From positions 558,001-622,000 of the forward strand of contig NW_026570293.1 in the NCBI RefSeq assembly GCF_019649055.1: DNA of 64,000 nt. Direction: 5' to 3'. Source of the stretch: Paramacrobiotus metropolitanus. Lineage: Eukaryota > Tardigrada > Eutardigrada > Parachela > Macrobiotidae. Position 1 is the stretch's first letter. Each line of letters begins with the position of its first letter. The notes beneath the pieces are model-generated. The model had not been told where the DNA came from, did no database searches, and was given only the letters and a program-made list of their open reading frames with translations. Positions 23,676-34,776 of the stretch are shown in pieces. Position numbers and translations under genes: made by a program.

Positions 23676-26600
23676 ATGAGCCGCCACAGCGCTTCCTTGT
23701 TTAGCCTATGTATTCTGCTTTATCTTTGGCCCATTCACGGCCAAGAATTGCACAACATCACCCCCGTCGCTCCCCCGACCAATGCATCGCTGGAGGTGCG
23801 GATTATTAGTGCGCAGATGCTGGAGCCCAGTATGTCGTTGGGGCTGGTGTTTATCGGTGCTGCCATGCATTTGGCCGTGCGACGCGCCAACGAGAAATAT
23901 GCTCAAAGGGGACTGCGCTTTGTGGTGCGCCCCGTGGAGGGTATGTACAGCCAGTCCTGCCTGACGGCCGGCACCTACGGGGTTCCCAACGTCACGGATT
24001 ACTACTACATGCACCATCTGGACCAGCACACGCCGGGAGTGTGCAACATATACTTCACACATTGTAAGCCCACGCGCAAAGTATACTTTGATGTGTTTCC
24101 CATTAGAAAAGCTTTCCCAGTGCGATTTTGCTAAGAAACACCGAACTGCATCTGACAGTTCTTCCATTGGGTTGTTACTTGAACAAAAACAGCTCACACG
24201 AATTGATTTTTTGCTACGTTTCGAGCATTTTTTACTACAGATAGAACAACACCTTGCCGAATTGTAGTAATTTCGTTCAGCTTTATCTGCAGTGGACTTT
24301 CTCGGCAGCTATCTATGCATAATATGCACTTACAAGCAACAACTTTTTGGTAATGGTGTGCACTGGTGCTGAAAAATTTGTGTAGCGCAAGCTTCTTATA
24401 TTGAATTCGTGCAGTCACTAATCGCGTTTCCAATGCCGTAAAGCTCGAAGTATCGGTGGTCTGACACATGTAGAAATTGTTACTTTCGGACACATTTTGC
24501 TTTGCAGCTTGTACAGACTACTTCCAAATGCTATGTTTATCCAGCGGTAAGTATTCATGGCACACGATCAAAGTAAACTGAATATAACATTATTGCTGTT
24601 TTTCCCAGAATGGAATGCCTTCTTTTTCAACAAGTAAGTGACTTTCTCCTTTCGAGCGGCTGTTCACAATTCTACCATGTGACATATTTGTAGTGGCATC
24701 GCGACACTGCTGTCCTTTCCGCCGCGGTCCTTACCGGCGTACTCCATTAACCTAGCCGGCACTGAAATGAGTGTGGCGCGCACCCTATGGCGTATCATGG
24801 GAAACTTTAACTGGTCGCACGTGGCCTTCATCTTGGATACAAAATCACCCTCCATTTTCTACTCCACCATTCTAAACGCAGCCAAACGGCCTCCGCTGCG
24901 TGATGGGCACGTGGACCCATACGTCAGTATCACCACGTATCCCGTCCAGGCCAGTGACAACGCCTCCATTGTCACCGGTTTGCTGCGGGCCAAGGAGAGC
25001 AGCCGCGGTACGTTCACGCTGGGTACAATCTAGTACAATACGAACAATTTCAGCTCATTTCATTGACTGATTTCAACAACCTGTAGTTTCTTCGCAGTGA
25101 TACTTACGCGTGACCGCATTGCTTTCTCATTGCAGTTTTCGTCCTTTTTGCAACAGCTTCCGTATCCTATCTGATAACGGTACGGTCATACACATATTAC
25201 TGTTTACGGTACTTGTCTAAGAAGGTCGTGTAGCCTTCGATCATTTTAATTAAAGTTTGACACTGACAAACCAACATAAGGGGCTTAAAACTATGCGGCG
25301 TTGTGCTGCATTACTGCGCGTCTGCTTTAAAATGAGTATCTTTGATAGGAAGTTGCCAGCCGAGTAGGATTGACCAATGGGGAATACGTAAGCAGACGCT
25401 CATTATTTACCTTAAATTTTGATCCCTAAAATCATGGCTACTGTTAACATTGACAAAAAAAAACTAATAATCCACGGGCATTCCGGATCTTGCAGGTTTT
25501 TCTCAGTATCCAGCCTGTCCAAAATAGCTACTACGGCAAAGCGTCGCTCTTCAACAACCCTACGCCCTTGGTCAGTACCCCATTTACCTTTACCGATCGC
25601 ATTATCGTGCTGGGAAATGCCTGCATCTGTTCAAAATTTAGGCAAAATCGGCACAATTATATTATACAACGTAAATTCTCGCAAACATTTACGCAGTCTG
25701 TAATATCATTCGTATTAGAAGGAACTATCAAAACGTCACAATAAAAATGCACATTCTGCAGATGTTGAACCTAACGCGAAACTTTATCTACATGACCTTT
25801 CATGAATCCGGCGGCACAGATTACAAACGGCAGATGAACAGCGATTTGCGGCAGCTGACGTATGACCTCTACAACGTCACCTACGAACCAGGATTCCAGG
25901 CAAGATGTGCGATGTCAGCTGTGCCCAGCGAACAATAAACTGGATAATACTGCCTCTTTTTAGCCATTGAGCAACCATCCGACTGGCAAGGCTTACACGT
26001 CCATTGAGCTGATTAGTCAAGTGCTGGCCGACAATATGGAAGATTACCAGAAAGGGACTACAGCACAGCGCGCTGCCTTCTGCACCGGCGACCACCTCGC
26101 TTCGCTCTTCTTCAATCAAACCTTCAAACTGCCGCAGGAGGAAGTGTCCATCGATGCTAGTGGCTTTTCCACCATGGATGTCGACATCTGGATGTTCGAT
26201 TCGCAGACCAGGAATATGAGCGTAATTACCGTTCTCGTTTATGAACGCTTTTTATATACGTCGAGACTTTTCGCATTCTGGACATTTTTACAATACGGAT
26301 TCACTTACGGGACAGCAGAAATATCGGTATTCTCCGCGTTTTTCTGCATGACAAAAATTTTCCAAATTGCTTAGGTGATAATCTGTTTTTATACAAGCTT
26401 GTACACGGGATTATTGAAAAATTTTCAAGTTTTCTAACGTGAAACAACACAGAGAATACCGTATCTATGGTGTCCGGTACGTGAGTTCATATTATGAAAG
26501 TATCTGGGATGCGAAAAACGGCGAAGTTTGCAAAGGTATACAATCACGTCAGATTATTGCAGGTAATTGCCGTGTATCGTGCCGTCAGTGGTAACTTCGA

Positions 26601-29514
26601 ATGGCAGAACACTTCAGAGATAGATTGGCGGCCTCCACTGGATGTCCCCCTGTGCGGTTTCTCTGGAACGGAAGGACCTTGTCGACCCCAAGGTAAAACG
26701 GGGCAACGAAATTTTCATTACGCTTATTGATTTGATTAATTTAAAAAAAGTATCAAACGTAACTTGTGACGTAAGTACAAACTGAGTACTAAGGAGGACA
26801 TTTATAAGAAAAACATCTCTTCGATGCTATTCTGCTCGGGATTGTACCCAAGACACATATCGCTTAGTAATGTTACCAATGTTCGACCGCAAATTAGTTA
26901 AATATGACCGATGCAGTCACTGGCACCAAAATTCATCATAACTTTTCTGCTTTTGCTCGGACACGTGAATCGTCTGTAGCACTGTGTCGTGCATTATGCA
27001 AGTCGACGCCATTTGGCCATAAAAGTTATCATGCACAGACAGCACAGTGCACTCGTTGCCAGTCACTTGCCACTGTCATTTCATAACGACACTGGCACTC
27101 TTTCTTTACAGGGGTCGTTTTTGCAAACATCGTTGCGCCGGTAGTAGTGGTGCTACTTATCGTATTTTGTGCAGCACTCTTTGGAGTCCGGTTAGTTTAA
27201 CCGTTGGTAACCGTCGCGCTGCTTCCTTGCAGCCGGCTCTTTGTCTGCTGATTGTAATTTGTAAGAAAGGCAGTTCGTGCTTTAACAGGAGAAGACTGGG
27301 GCGCAACATCAGATCCGGCTATTGGTGGCTGCTCAGCGAAGAAGACTTGGATGCCGGTGTGGTGATGGGCGCGACTGAAGTAGTCAATCCCGTGTCATGG
27401 AGAAGCACAACAGTATGGATGACCACGATGGACGTCCAAGGAAGACCCAATCTGTCGCTGTTGAGGAAGCTCGTGCCCGATGCAACGGTTAGCACTTAGT
27501 GCATGGAAACGGCTAGAACGGCAAAGCCGTCTATTTTCTGTATAGTGCATACCAAAATGACAATGTGCCTGTTTTTACAGCATCCTAATGTCAACGCGCT
27601 GCTGGGTGTGGTCATTTTGCCGCATCGGGCTTTTATTCTCTCTGACTACTGCAAACGCGGGTCACTGCCGATGATCCTGGAAGTGATGAAGCTAGACCAG
27701 GACTTCCAGTTGTCAATGGCACGGGATCTAGCCAAGGTACGACCCAAGTCAAAAGTGACCTTTGGTCATCAGTAAAATAATGGCTACAATTTGCAGGGTC
27801 TGAACTACCTGCACAACAGCATCGGTCGACCGCATGGGCATTTACGTTCCGCCTGCTGCCTCATCGACGACCGCTTCACACTCCGCATCGGCCAGTTCGG
27901 GTTTGCTGCTATTAGCCACGCCTTATTCAAAGGCGTGGGTTTTTCTGCTCCCAAAAAAGCACAAGGCTTACCGGCTGACATGTACGCTGCTGGCCAGATC
28001 CTCTTGCTCATCGTTCATCAGCACACCACTAAGACCACCTCCCGACTGGCGGTCAAAGCAGCGTCGATTGAAGTGGAAGCCGCGGAAACGGATGCAGCCG
28101 GATACGACGCAGAAAGCCGTTTGGTACTGCTGGCTAACAGATGTCTCTACAGCAACGCCGCATTGCGACCAACCGCCAAACAGCTGTTAACCGGCATCGG
28201 GCGGTTGCGCGTTGCTGGTCAGTCGGCGTCGCGCAGTATAGTTGAGCGTATAATTCGCCGCTTCGAGGCTTATACGCAGGTTTTGGATGAAGCGGTGCGA
28301 ATAAAGACCGTAGAACTACAGATGGAACGGAAGCGGTGTGATGATCTCCTTAGGGAACTGCTTCCCAGGTAGGCCACCATCGTAAAGCAGCGTTAAATTT
28401 GATTGTCAGCAAGCATTTTTCTTGAATTCCTGGGTTTCTTTGGTTTCTTAGGTTTCTTTTAATTTTTTAGGTGTCCTTGGTTTCTTGGGTTTTTCTGGTT
28501 ACTTGGGTTTGTAAGTTTTTCAGACGTCTTTGATTTTAAAGTTCTCATCTTTCTTGACCTTTTTCCGCAGATCCGTGGTGGAGCAGCTCCGAAACCGGGA
28601 AGTAATGGTGGCAGAGTATTATCCCTGCGTCAGCGTCTTTTTCTCGGACCTCGATGGCTTCGTCACGTGGGCGAGCAGCGTGCTACCCGAAATGGTCATC
28701 GGCACGGTGACAACATTATTTTGCGCCTTTGACGGGGCTATCCAGGAGATGAACGTGTACAAAGTGGAGACGATCCGCGACAGCTACATGGTCAGCTTGC
28801 GCGTTGATCCCTTCGTTCACGTAAGATAGTATTTTTCAAAGCCGTTGCGTTGTAGACAGTTAGCGGCATCCCACCTCGGGGCGATCACCACCATGCTTCA
28901 GAGATCTGCCGGATGGCCGTTAAACTGATGAAAGTGTTCGAAGATATTGAAGCATCATCGAAGATGGATGGTCATTCAAGGGAAGAAAGAACTGCGGAGC
29001 CGGTTTCACTGCGACTGCGATGTGGTATCCACTCGGGTACGTTTACCAATTTATCCAACTGTACGAATTACAGCTGAAGTGATTTTCCATTGCGCTAACT
29101 ATGATGCAGGTCCTTGTTGCGCCGGAGTAATCGGCATGCGCGTTCCGCGTTACTGTCTGTAAGTACAGTTTCGTTCTAAATCGGAACAGAATTGTCGGAG
29201 CAATGGAAAATCCTAGTGACCCTGGGTGCGGTTTTTCGAAGCCGATGACGTGCCTTAATTTTGGCAGGTTCGGCGACACAGTGAACGTCGCGGCCCGCAT
29301 GAACAGTCACGGTGAGGGCGGCCGCATCCACCTCAGCCAAGCTACCCACGATCTGCTGGTTGGCAGTGACGCTGGACTCCGCTTCCGGCTGCAGGAAAGA
29401 GGAATGTTGTCCGTTAAGGTACGCACTCGGTTTTACTCAACAAGCCGCTTCTGCCAACATCGCGCTTACTTGCAGGGCAAAGGGGACATGCGCACATTCT
29501 GGCTCTCATCCTAA
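23676..29514 (+). CDS. Receptor guanylyl cyclase, copy 2
   Basis: A tandem paralogue of the gene at 13.4-20.4 kb with the same 19-exon plan and phases. Exons: 23676-24063, 24508-24546, 24609-24633, 24694-25007, 25136-25179, 25349-25387, 25496-25570, 25762-25899, 25964-26221, 26563-26692, 27112-27190, 27289-27487, 27581-27736, 27797-28368, 28571-28790, 28856-29036, 29110-29158, 29268-29418, 29476-29514. They add up to an uninterrupted 1,031-residue protein: signal peptide (MSRHSASLFSLCILLYLW), ligand-binding domain, membrane segment (VAPVVVVLLIVFCAALFG), kinase-homology domain, cyclase. The cyclase keeps FSDLDGF, KVET, PRYCL and TVNVAARM, and also reads IRDSYM where IGDAYM is usual. Intron 8 has a GC donor (CAG|GCAAGA). 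Intron 9 carries a MITE. Polyadenylation signals AATAAA follow at 29,626 and 29,721. Ligand unknown; a sensory role is inferred from the family. Confidence 0.9.
26267..26519. mobile_element. MITE (family A) in intron 9 of cyclase copy 2
   Basis: The left end TTTTCGCATTCTGGACA and the right end GATGCGAAAAACG are inverted; inner TATCGGTATTCTCC pairs with AGAGAATACCG. A second copy in opposite orientation lies in an intron at 40,432-40,765, including the middle GATAAT..ACAAGC..TACACG segment, and a partial copy lies at 46,129-46,197. No ORF. Confidence 0.75.
28425..28512. repeat. Degenerate TTAGGTTTCTT-type repeat in intron 14 of cyclase copy 2
   Basis: Several variants of GGTTTCTT(A/G)GG occur in tandem. 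This is the reverse complement of the CCTAAGAAA repeat at 38.4-38.75 kb and of the short runs at 32,806 and 33,026. Confidence 0.7.
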
Positions 29515-30187
29515 CTCTCCTTACAGTCATCGGCACCGGAAACGATTTTCGGAAAACCCCTGAAATCAGTTACCATCCCGTTTCCCCATTGTGAATTGTG
29601 CTGCAGCCATGTTCTTATGCGCAGAAATAAAAACACGTTGATGAAATTTTGTTATGACGATTTTGTAGCCATCTAGCGCATTGCATGTAGCGCATTGTCT
29701 CCAGCTGGAGACGGTAGGACAATAAATTTTAGCTTGCAGTGGGTGTTGGTATTGCACGCAGTTACTCCTACATGAACACACCAGACAACAAAGGTGAGCT
29801 TGGAACTTAAATTCCTTTGGGAAACTATGCCGAACATGGCCGGGAACGACCCCGAAGACCACACAGATAGAGGACAAAACAAATTTTACACTGGCAGTTC
29901 AAATGACACAGATTAGCATTACAGGTTGCCGTATTTGTAATCTTCATTTCGGTCATCATGAATTCAACGTTAGAACTGTTCTAACGCAGCGCTGTTGCCT
30001 GTCTCCTATCTTTGTGCTGACGGTTACGTTACTGTCTTACTCGTCCACTCAGTGTTCGTCAGATGTCGTTCATCCTCCAGACCTCCACCTATCGATTTAA
30101 TTTTGATTTTCTACCAAACCTTCTGCTATTAGTCTCTTACTATTAATCTGCTATCTACAAAACTATTTCTGTTCACCTGCTTGGGTA
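29515..30187. other. Gap between cyclase copy 2 and BTB gene 1
   Basis: The 3' end of the cyclase gene lies here, with AATAAA at 29,626-29,631 and 29,721-29,726. The overlapping minus frames (29566-29877, 29673-29882) have no domain. The remainder is unassigned. Confidence 0.4.
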
Positions 30188-30326
30188 GCTCTGCCCGGCG
30201 TAAGTGGAGTTGTTGGAGTAGAAATCGCTAAGCGAGTGCTGCACACTGCTCCCCTGTTGCGAGCCACCAAACAGACTGAACCGTTCAAGCTGCTCTTGTT
30301 TTTGTGGATTTTAGACTCATTTTACC
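30188..30326 (+). promoter_or_regulatory. Conserved 5' region of BTB gene 1 (shared with BTB gene 2)
   Basis: The stretch containing AGCTCTGCCCGGCGTAA and CTCCCCTGTTGCGAGCCA is closely matched before BTB gene 2 (39,066-39,201: AGCTCTGTCCGACGTAA, CTCCCCTGTTGCGAACCA). It is conserved upstream of the ATG, so it was duplicated with the gene; it is likely 5' UTR and core promoter. No TATA box was identified. Confidence 0.45.
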
Positions 30327-32412
30327 ATGCCTAACCATAAGAACCCTCCAACAACCGCGGCTGCGGACTGGCGACGCAGCTCTCCTGGGATCAGCAACTT
30401 ATTGCAACATGTTTTGGCCACGGGACAGATGGCTGATGTGCAGTTTGCCGTCGGGCGCGATCACGGCGACGTGAAGATCATTCGGGCTCACAAGTAAGGT
30501 TCCTGTAGACTTTAGCTCCTCTCGACTAATAAAAATGCATTGGCTCATAGCAACTGACTATAGGTTCATCCTCTGCCTGAATAGCGACGTGTTTGACGCC
30601 ATGTTCAATGGAGGACTGCCTGAAACACGCGGGAAACCTATCGACATCATGGAGATTCTCCCAGATGCCTTCTCCATCATGCTTGAGTACTTCTTATTGT
30701 TTTGACTAGTGTTCCGCATTTGTGTCGTTGTGTGTAATCAGGACTTCGCAATAAACAAACCACGAGTGTCAGAAAAACGTTGAGAAACTTTTTTTGCAGG
30801 TACATGTACACTGGTTCCGTGAAGAGAACTCTGGCATTGGAGAACGTCTTCCACGTTATTTACTGCGCGGACAAGTACAATTTGCCGATACTCATGGATG
30901 TGTGCCTGCAGTTCGTTCGCAGCCTGTTGAAAGTCGACACTTGCTTGGCGTACTTGGAAATTGTGAGTTTCATGACAATTTTGACGTTTTCAACGTGGAT
31001 CGGTCTTATCTCGTGGCGATGATTTTGATGTGTATTGTTTTGGCAGGTTAAACCGTTCGCACACGACAGCGTGCCTGCTTTCATGGAGAAGTGCCTGGAA
31101 ATAGTGGACGCGTCAACGGAAACGGTTTTGCAGTCGGAGCAGTTCCTGCCGATCAGTCAAAACACACTGGAGATGGTGGTACAGCGGGATACTTTATCAG
31201 CGGATGAGTACTGTATCTACACGGCCGTGGAAAAGTATGACGATTTTCGTGACAGATCTATTGGTGTAGCGGATCCAACGGCCACGGCATAACGTCGAAA
31301 GTTGTGTGTATCTCAGGCGTTGGCTGTACTTGCAGATGGGCGGTGGAGGCATGTCGCCGGAATAACCTGAGGCCGTCAGGCAGTAACCGGCGCGAGATGC
31401 TGGGTTCGGTTGTGTTTCTGGTCCGTTTTCCGTTGCTCACCGATTCGCAACTGGTCAATGGCCCTGCCAAGGTAAACCACCGCCAGAACGGCGCTCACAT
31501 TCGAAGCCTTTGGTATTTTAAATTTAATATGTAGTCCAACTATTTAAATTATTAGATTTTAATTAAAAATGAATTTAATTTAAAATAAATTACAATCCAA
31601 CCCGGTACATGGTAACAAATTCGTGTACATGCACGAAACCTTTCACTTTCGCGCACTCCCAAACCCTTTTTTCTTTTGTTTTTTGACATTTTGTAGCCAG
31701 ATAATTTGTTTACACAGGCGAGAAAACCGTTTGTGCGCGCAACATCCGGTTCGGGAGTTATGGCTGTTAGAAAATTCCCAAAAAAATAAATGCATTCAGG
31801 TGTACCAAAAGTCTCATTATGGACCGATCTCCTTCAAATTTCGCACGTAAATGCACATAACCACGAAGAACGTTTTTACACCGATCCACTGTTCTAGCAT
31901 GTTTTTTAAATTTTAAAATGAATTTAAATTCCAGCCGTAACGCATGTTTGCTTTTTCAGAGTGAACTGCTCCTGGAAAGTGAACTACTGGCGATCTATCG
32001 ATACAAGCATGCCATGACCAAACCACCGCTGGCCTTTTCGGGTGAGCCCCGAACGGGTTACGTAGTGACTTTCCGGATGAAAGAGCGTGTGTTTGTTCAG
32101 CCCGAGGATGAAAACTGGCTGGCGGGCGAGGTTAGCGGCACTGAAGGACATGGCGTTACTGCCCAGCTGGTGGGTAGAACGGTGACCATCGATGAGCCGA
32201 AACAGATTGTACGGGCGTTTGATATCCTGAAAAAGGGCCAACCGATTCTGGCTTTCCGGCGTGGCTGGGAGAAAGCCAAGTATTATTCAGCAGCGGCGGA
32301 ACGCGATTCCCACATTGTTCGCATCGGAGACGAACAGATTACGGTGGGCTTTATTTATATCCGGATTAGTCGCGATGACATGGCGGCTTGGAAAGCAACC
32401 CATGGCGGGTGA
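30327..32412 (+). CDS. BTB-BACK protein with C-terminal Tudor/Agenet-like region, gene 1
   Basis: Six exons: 30327-30493, 30564-30686, 30800-30962, 31047-31234, 31336-31471, 31960-32412, giving 409 residues with no break. Exons 1-3 encode the BTB/POZ domain (MADVQFAVGRDHG, SDVFDAMFNGGLPETRG, YMYTGSV, VIYCADKYNLPILMD), a dimerisation module found in Cullin-3 adaptors. Exons 4-5 encode a BACK-like helical region (FMEKCLEIVD, WAVEACRRN). Exon 6 ends in two small beta-rich units: VFVQPEDENWLAGEV to QIVRAFDIL, and GQPILAFRRG to YIRISRDD. These resemble paired Tudor/Agenet folds rather than the PHR or Kelch domains that usually follow BTB-BACK. The start is the first ATG before the BTB core and is shared in context by gene 2. 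A ubiquitin-ligase adaptor role is inferred from the family only. Confidence 0.85.
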
Positions 32413-32805
32413 CCTAACGAGCAGGCCTGCGAGCTGTGCTGACAACTGCGACGGGCAAAATTGCACGTTTGTAGGAAGACTATTTTGTTAAAGGGGTCTT
32501 AGTGGTTTATCGCGATGACCTTTCGAATCCTTTTATTTGCTGCATAATGTGGACGATTTCAGTTCTATAAAGATGAAAGAATGTAACTGATTGTTAGAAT
32601 TCTTATGTTTGTATTACATGCCTCGGGGTGAACGTGTGCAAGGGCTCCTGTGCCTATGAAATTCATAGACAGAAGTATGGTTTTGTTTGTTGAATGAGCT
32701 TAATGTCTACAACAATCAGGGATGTCCTGCACGAGATCATAGACTAACGTGGGAGAAAAGGCTATCGCATCAGTGAAGCTTGACATATAAAACATCGCAA
32801 ATGTA
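32413..32805. other. Gap between BTB gene 1 and the retrotransposon repeats
   Basis: This is presumably the 3' UTR of BTB gene 1; parts (GCGATGACCTTT, CTATAAAG) resemble the sequence after BTB gene 2 at 41,490-41,640, so it was duplicated with the gene. No separate feature is supported. Confidence 0.4.
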
Positions 32806-33235
32806 GAACCTAAGAAACCTAAACGGTAACGATCAACACGAAGTTGAAGGAAACGCCGCTCCATTTTAAATCCGCCCATTTAACCGTATCCAGGCAAGAG
32901 TCAAAACTGTAAATGCGGTTATATGATTCCTGGAGCAGTCTGATTTCATTCCATTTTTCCATGGGAAAGCTGTCACTCTGTCGGGCCGCTTTCCATCGCC
33001 TCTGTCTAAGCGAGGAAAGCGGCGCTTAAGAAACCTAAGAAACCTAAACGGTAACGATCAACACGAAGTTGAAGGAAACGCCGCTCCATTTTAAATCCGC
33101 CCATTTAACCGTATCCAGGCAAGAGTCAAAACTGTAAATGCGGTTATATGATTCCTGGAGCAGTCTGATTTCATTCCATTTTTCCATGGGAAAGCTGTCA
33201 CTCTGTCGGGCCGCTTTCCATCGCCTCTGTCTCGA
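32806..33235. repeat. Two tandem ~195-bp direct repeats beside the YR retrotransposon
   Basis: About 32,812-33,007 and 33,033-33,232 are almost identical. Each starts just after an AAGAAACCTAA run, contains ACGGTAACGATCAACACG, and ends with GGAAAGC/GCTTTCC inverted arms. They lie beyond the 3' end of the recombinase gene of the element at 33.7-37.7 kb. PAT- and Ngaro-type elements carry split direct repeats at this position, so these could be the terminal repeats, but a matching copy at the other end was not found by eye. Confidence 0.7.
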
Positions 33236-33723
33236 GCCCACCGGCTCGAGTGACGAAGGTACTTTTTCCGAACTCAGCGCCCGCTAAGTTGCTAACGGTG
33301 TGGACACTATACCTTCCTTTCACCATAATTCTACAGTACACACTACACAGTGTAACAGTGTATAACAGTTTATAATAACAGTGTATAATTTTACAGTATA
33401 ACAGTGCATACAGTTATTAAACACAGTATTTAATACAGCGCAGCTGCGGCGGTACGTATTTCACACAACTCACGTGCTGGTTCTGCACGCAGTATTGTAC
33501 TCTAGGAGAAATGCACACGATACTTAAGTACGAGTACTGATAGCAAGTATGTATAGCGTATCTGGGTATACTACAGTTAAATTTACCGCTGATTCGTTAA
33601 CAGATGTGACGAGAGATAGGTCCGCAGGTGACTTCGGCGTGCGGTTTGTGGAGTTTGAAGTGTGCCGGCATGGCCGGAGGTGCCCGATTGCAGCTGAGGG
33701 TCTTACCTGTGGGTACAGGTCGC

Positions 33724-34776
33724 TCACTGCCGGCACCCTCCGCCGGTGCCCGGTTTCTTCGCCCCCAAACAAACCCTTTCTCCGTACAGGTTCGGTCCCG
33801 CGAGCGTGCTGGGCCGGATATACTGCTCAACGCAGTTGCTTTTCCATCTACCGGCGCGCTTGATTTGCTCCTTTGGCAGCGACTGCGCAGCGGCTTCTGT
33901 CGCCGCTCCGATGCGAAAACTGTGTGTGCTGAATCGGGCGCAGTCCGGTTGGTCGTGTAGCAGCGACTTTAGGATGCGGTCCACCGCAGCGCGCGTCAAA
34001 TTTTGGCCGTCCTGGAATCGGAGGAACGGAGCATGGCTGTCCGCTTGCTTGGCCCTTTGCTGGTGAAAGGCCTTGACGGCTCGTAGAGGGCAAACCGACC
34101 GGTTAGTGGCGGTGAGCGTAATTGATGCTCCGTCGCTGCCTTGGTCGGTTTTTGTCCGTTTCAGGGAAATAACGACGGATCCTTCACCGATATGCACATC
34201 GCGCAGTAGGAGAGTGGAGGTCGCGTCGTACGTGTGCTTGGTTTTGGAGACGACTTCGCTGATGCGGAGGAAGCCAAAGAATGCCATGCAGAAGGCACAC
34301 CACAGCATGACAGCTTCTTCGCTATCTCGGTGGATCGCCAGGCGAGTTTTCAGTGTCCGCATAAGGTTCAACGTGATCGGCAGTCGCTGGTCAGGTTTTG
34401 GTCCGTTCAGTCTCTTATAGCCGCTCACCGCGCGCACCACCAGGTCGTCGACGGTAGGGTTAAGCAGACCAGCCTCTCTATGGCTATTGTTGATGGCTGC
34501 TAGGTGATCTTTCATCGTTCGGAAGGCAGCATTCTCTTCAAACAGCTGTGCCACAGAGGCCGCAACTGTAGATGGTGCTGCTGGCAGTGCTTCCCAGCCG
34601 TTCAGTTGGCAGAACCTGTGGAAGCGGGTCAGCGTGGTCCCGAATGTTGTTCGCGAGGAACAGGAGATGTGGGCATGCAAGAGGCGGCGCAGCGTGGTGT
34701 TGACCGGTATGTGTCCTGCAGGCTCGGAAAGATGTCCGGGAACGGAGTTGGTTGTTCGCAGGCCCCGGGCGCCCAT
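33724..34776 (-). CDS. Tyrosine recombinase of the YR retrotransposon
   Basis: 350 codons. The N-terminal SAM-like core-binding part (RTTFGTTLTRFHRFCQLNGW) is followed by the catalytic domain. All expected residues are visible: Arg in FGFLRISEVV, Lys in KRTKTDQ, His and Arg in HSFRIGAAT, Trp in GRWKSN, and the nucleophile Tyr in EQYIRP. It overlaps the end of pol by 148 nt in another frame, so translation probably needs reinitiation, frameshifting or a spliced message. It cuts and joins DNA through a phosphotyrosine link to insert the circular cDNA. The ORF appears undamaged. Confidence 0.88.
   Translation of the reverse strand: MGARGLRTTNSVPGHLSEPAGHIPVNTTLRRLLHAHISCSSRTTFGTTLTRFHRFCQLNGWEALPAAPSTVAASVAQLFEENAAFRTMKDHLAAINNSHREAGLLNPTVDDLVVRAVSGYKRLNGPKPDQRLPITLNLMRTLKTRLAIHRDSEEAVMLWCAFCMAFFGFLRISEVVSKTKHTYDATSTLLLRDVHIGEGSVVISLKRTKTDQGSDGASITLTATNRSVCPLRAVKAFHQQRAKQADSHAPFLRFQDGQNLTRAAVDRILKSLLHDQPDCARFSTHSFRIGAATEAAAQSLPKEQIKRAGRWKSNCVEQYIRPSTLAGPNLYGERVCLGAKKPGTGGGCRQ

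Noticed and set aside
23706-24197. 163-codon antisense frame over exon 1 of cyclase copy 2
   Set aside because: It is a shadow of the real exon on the plus strand, as is 13334-13696 for copy 1.
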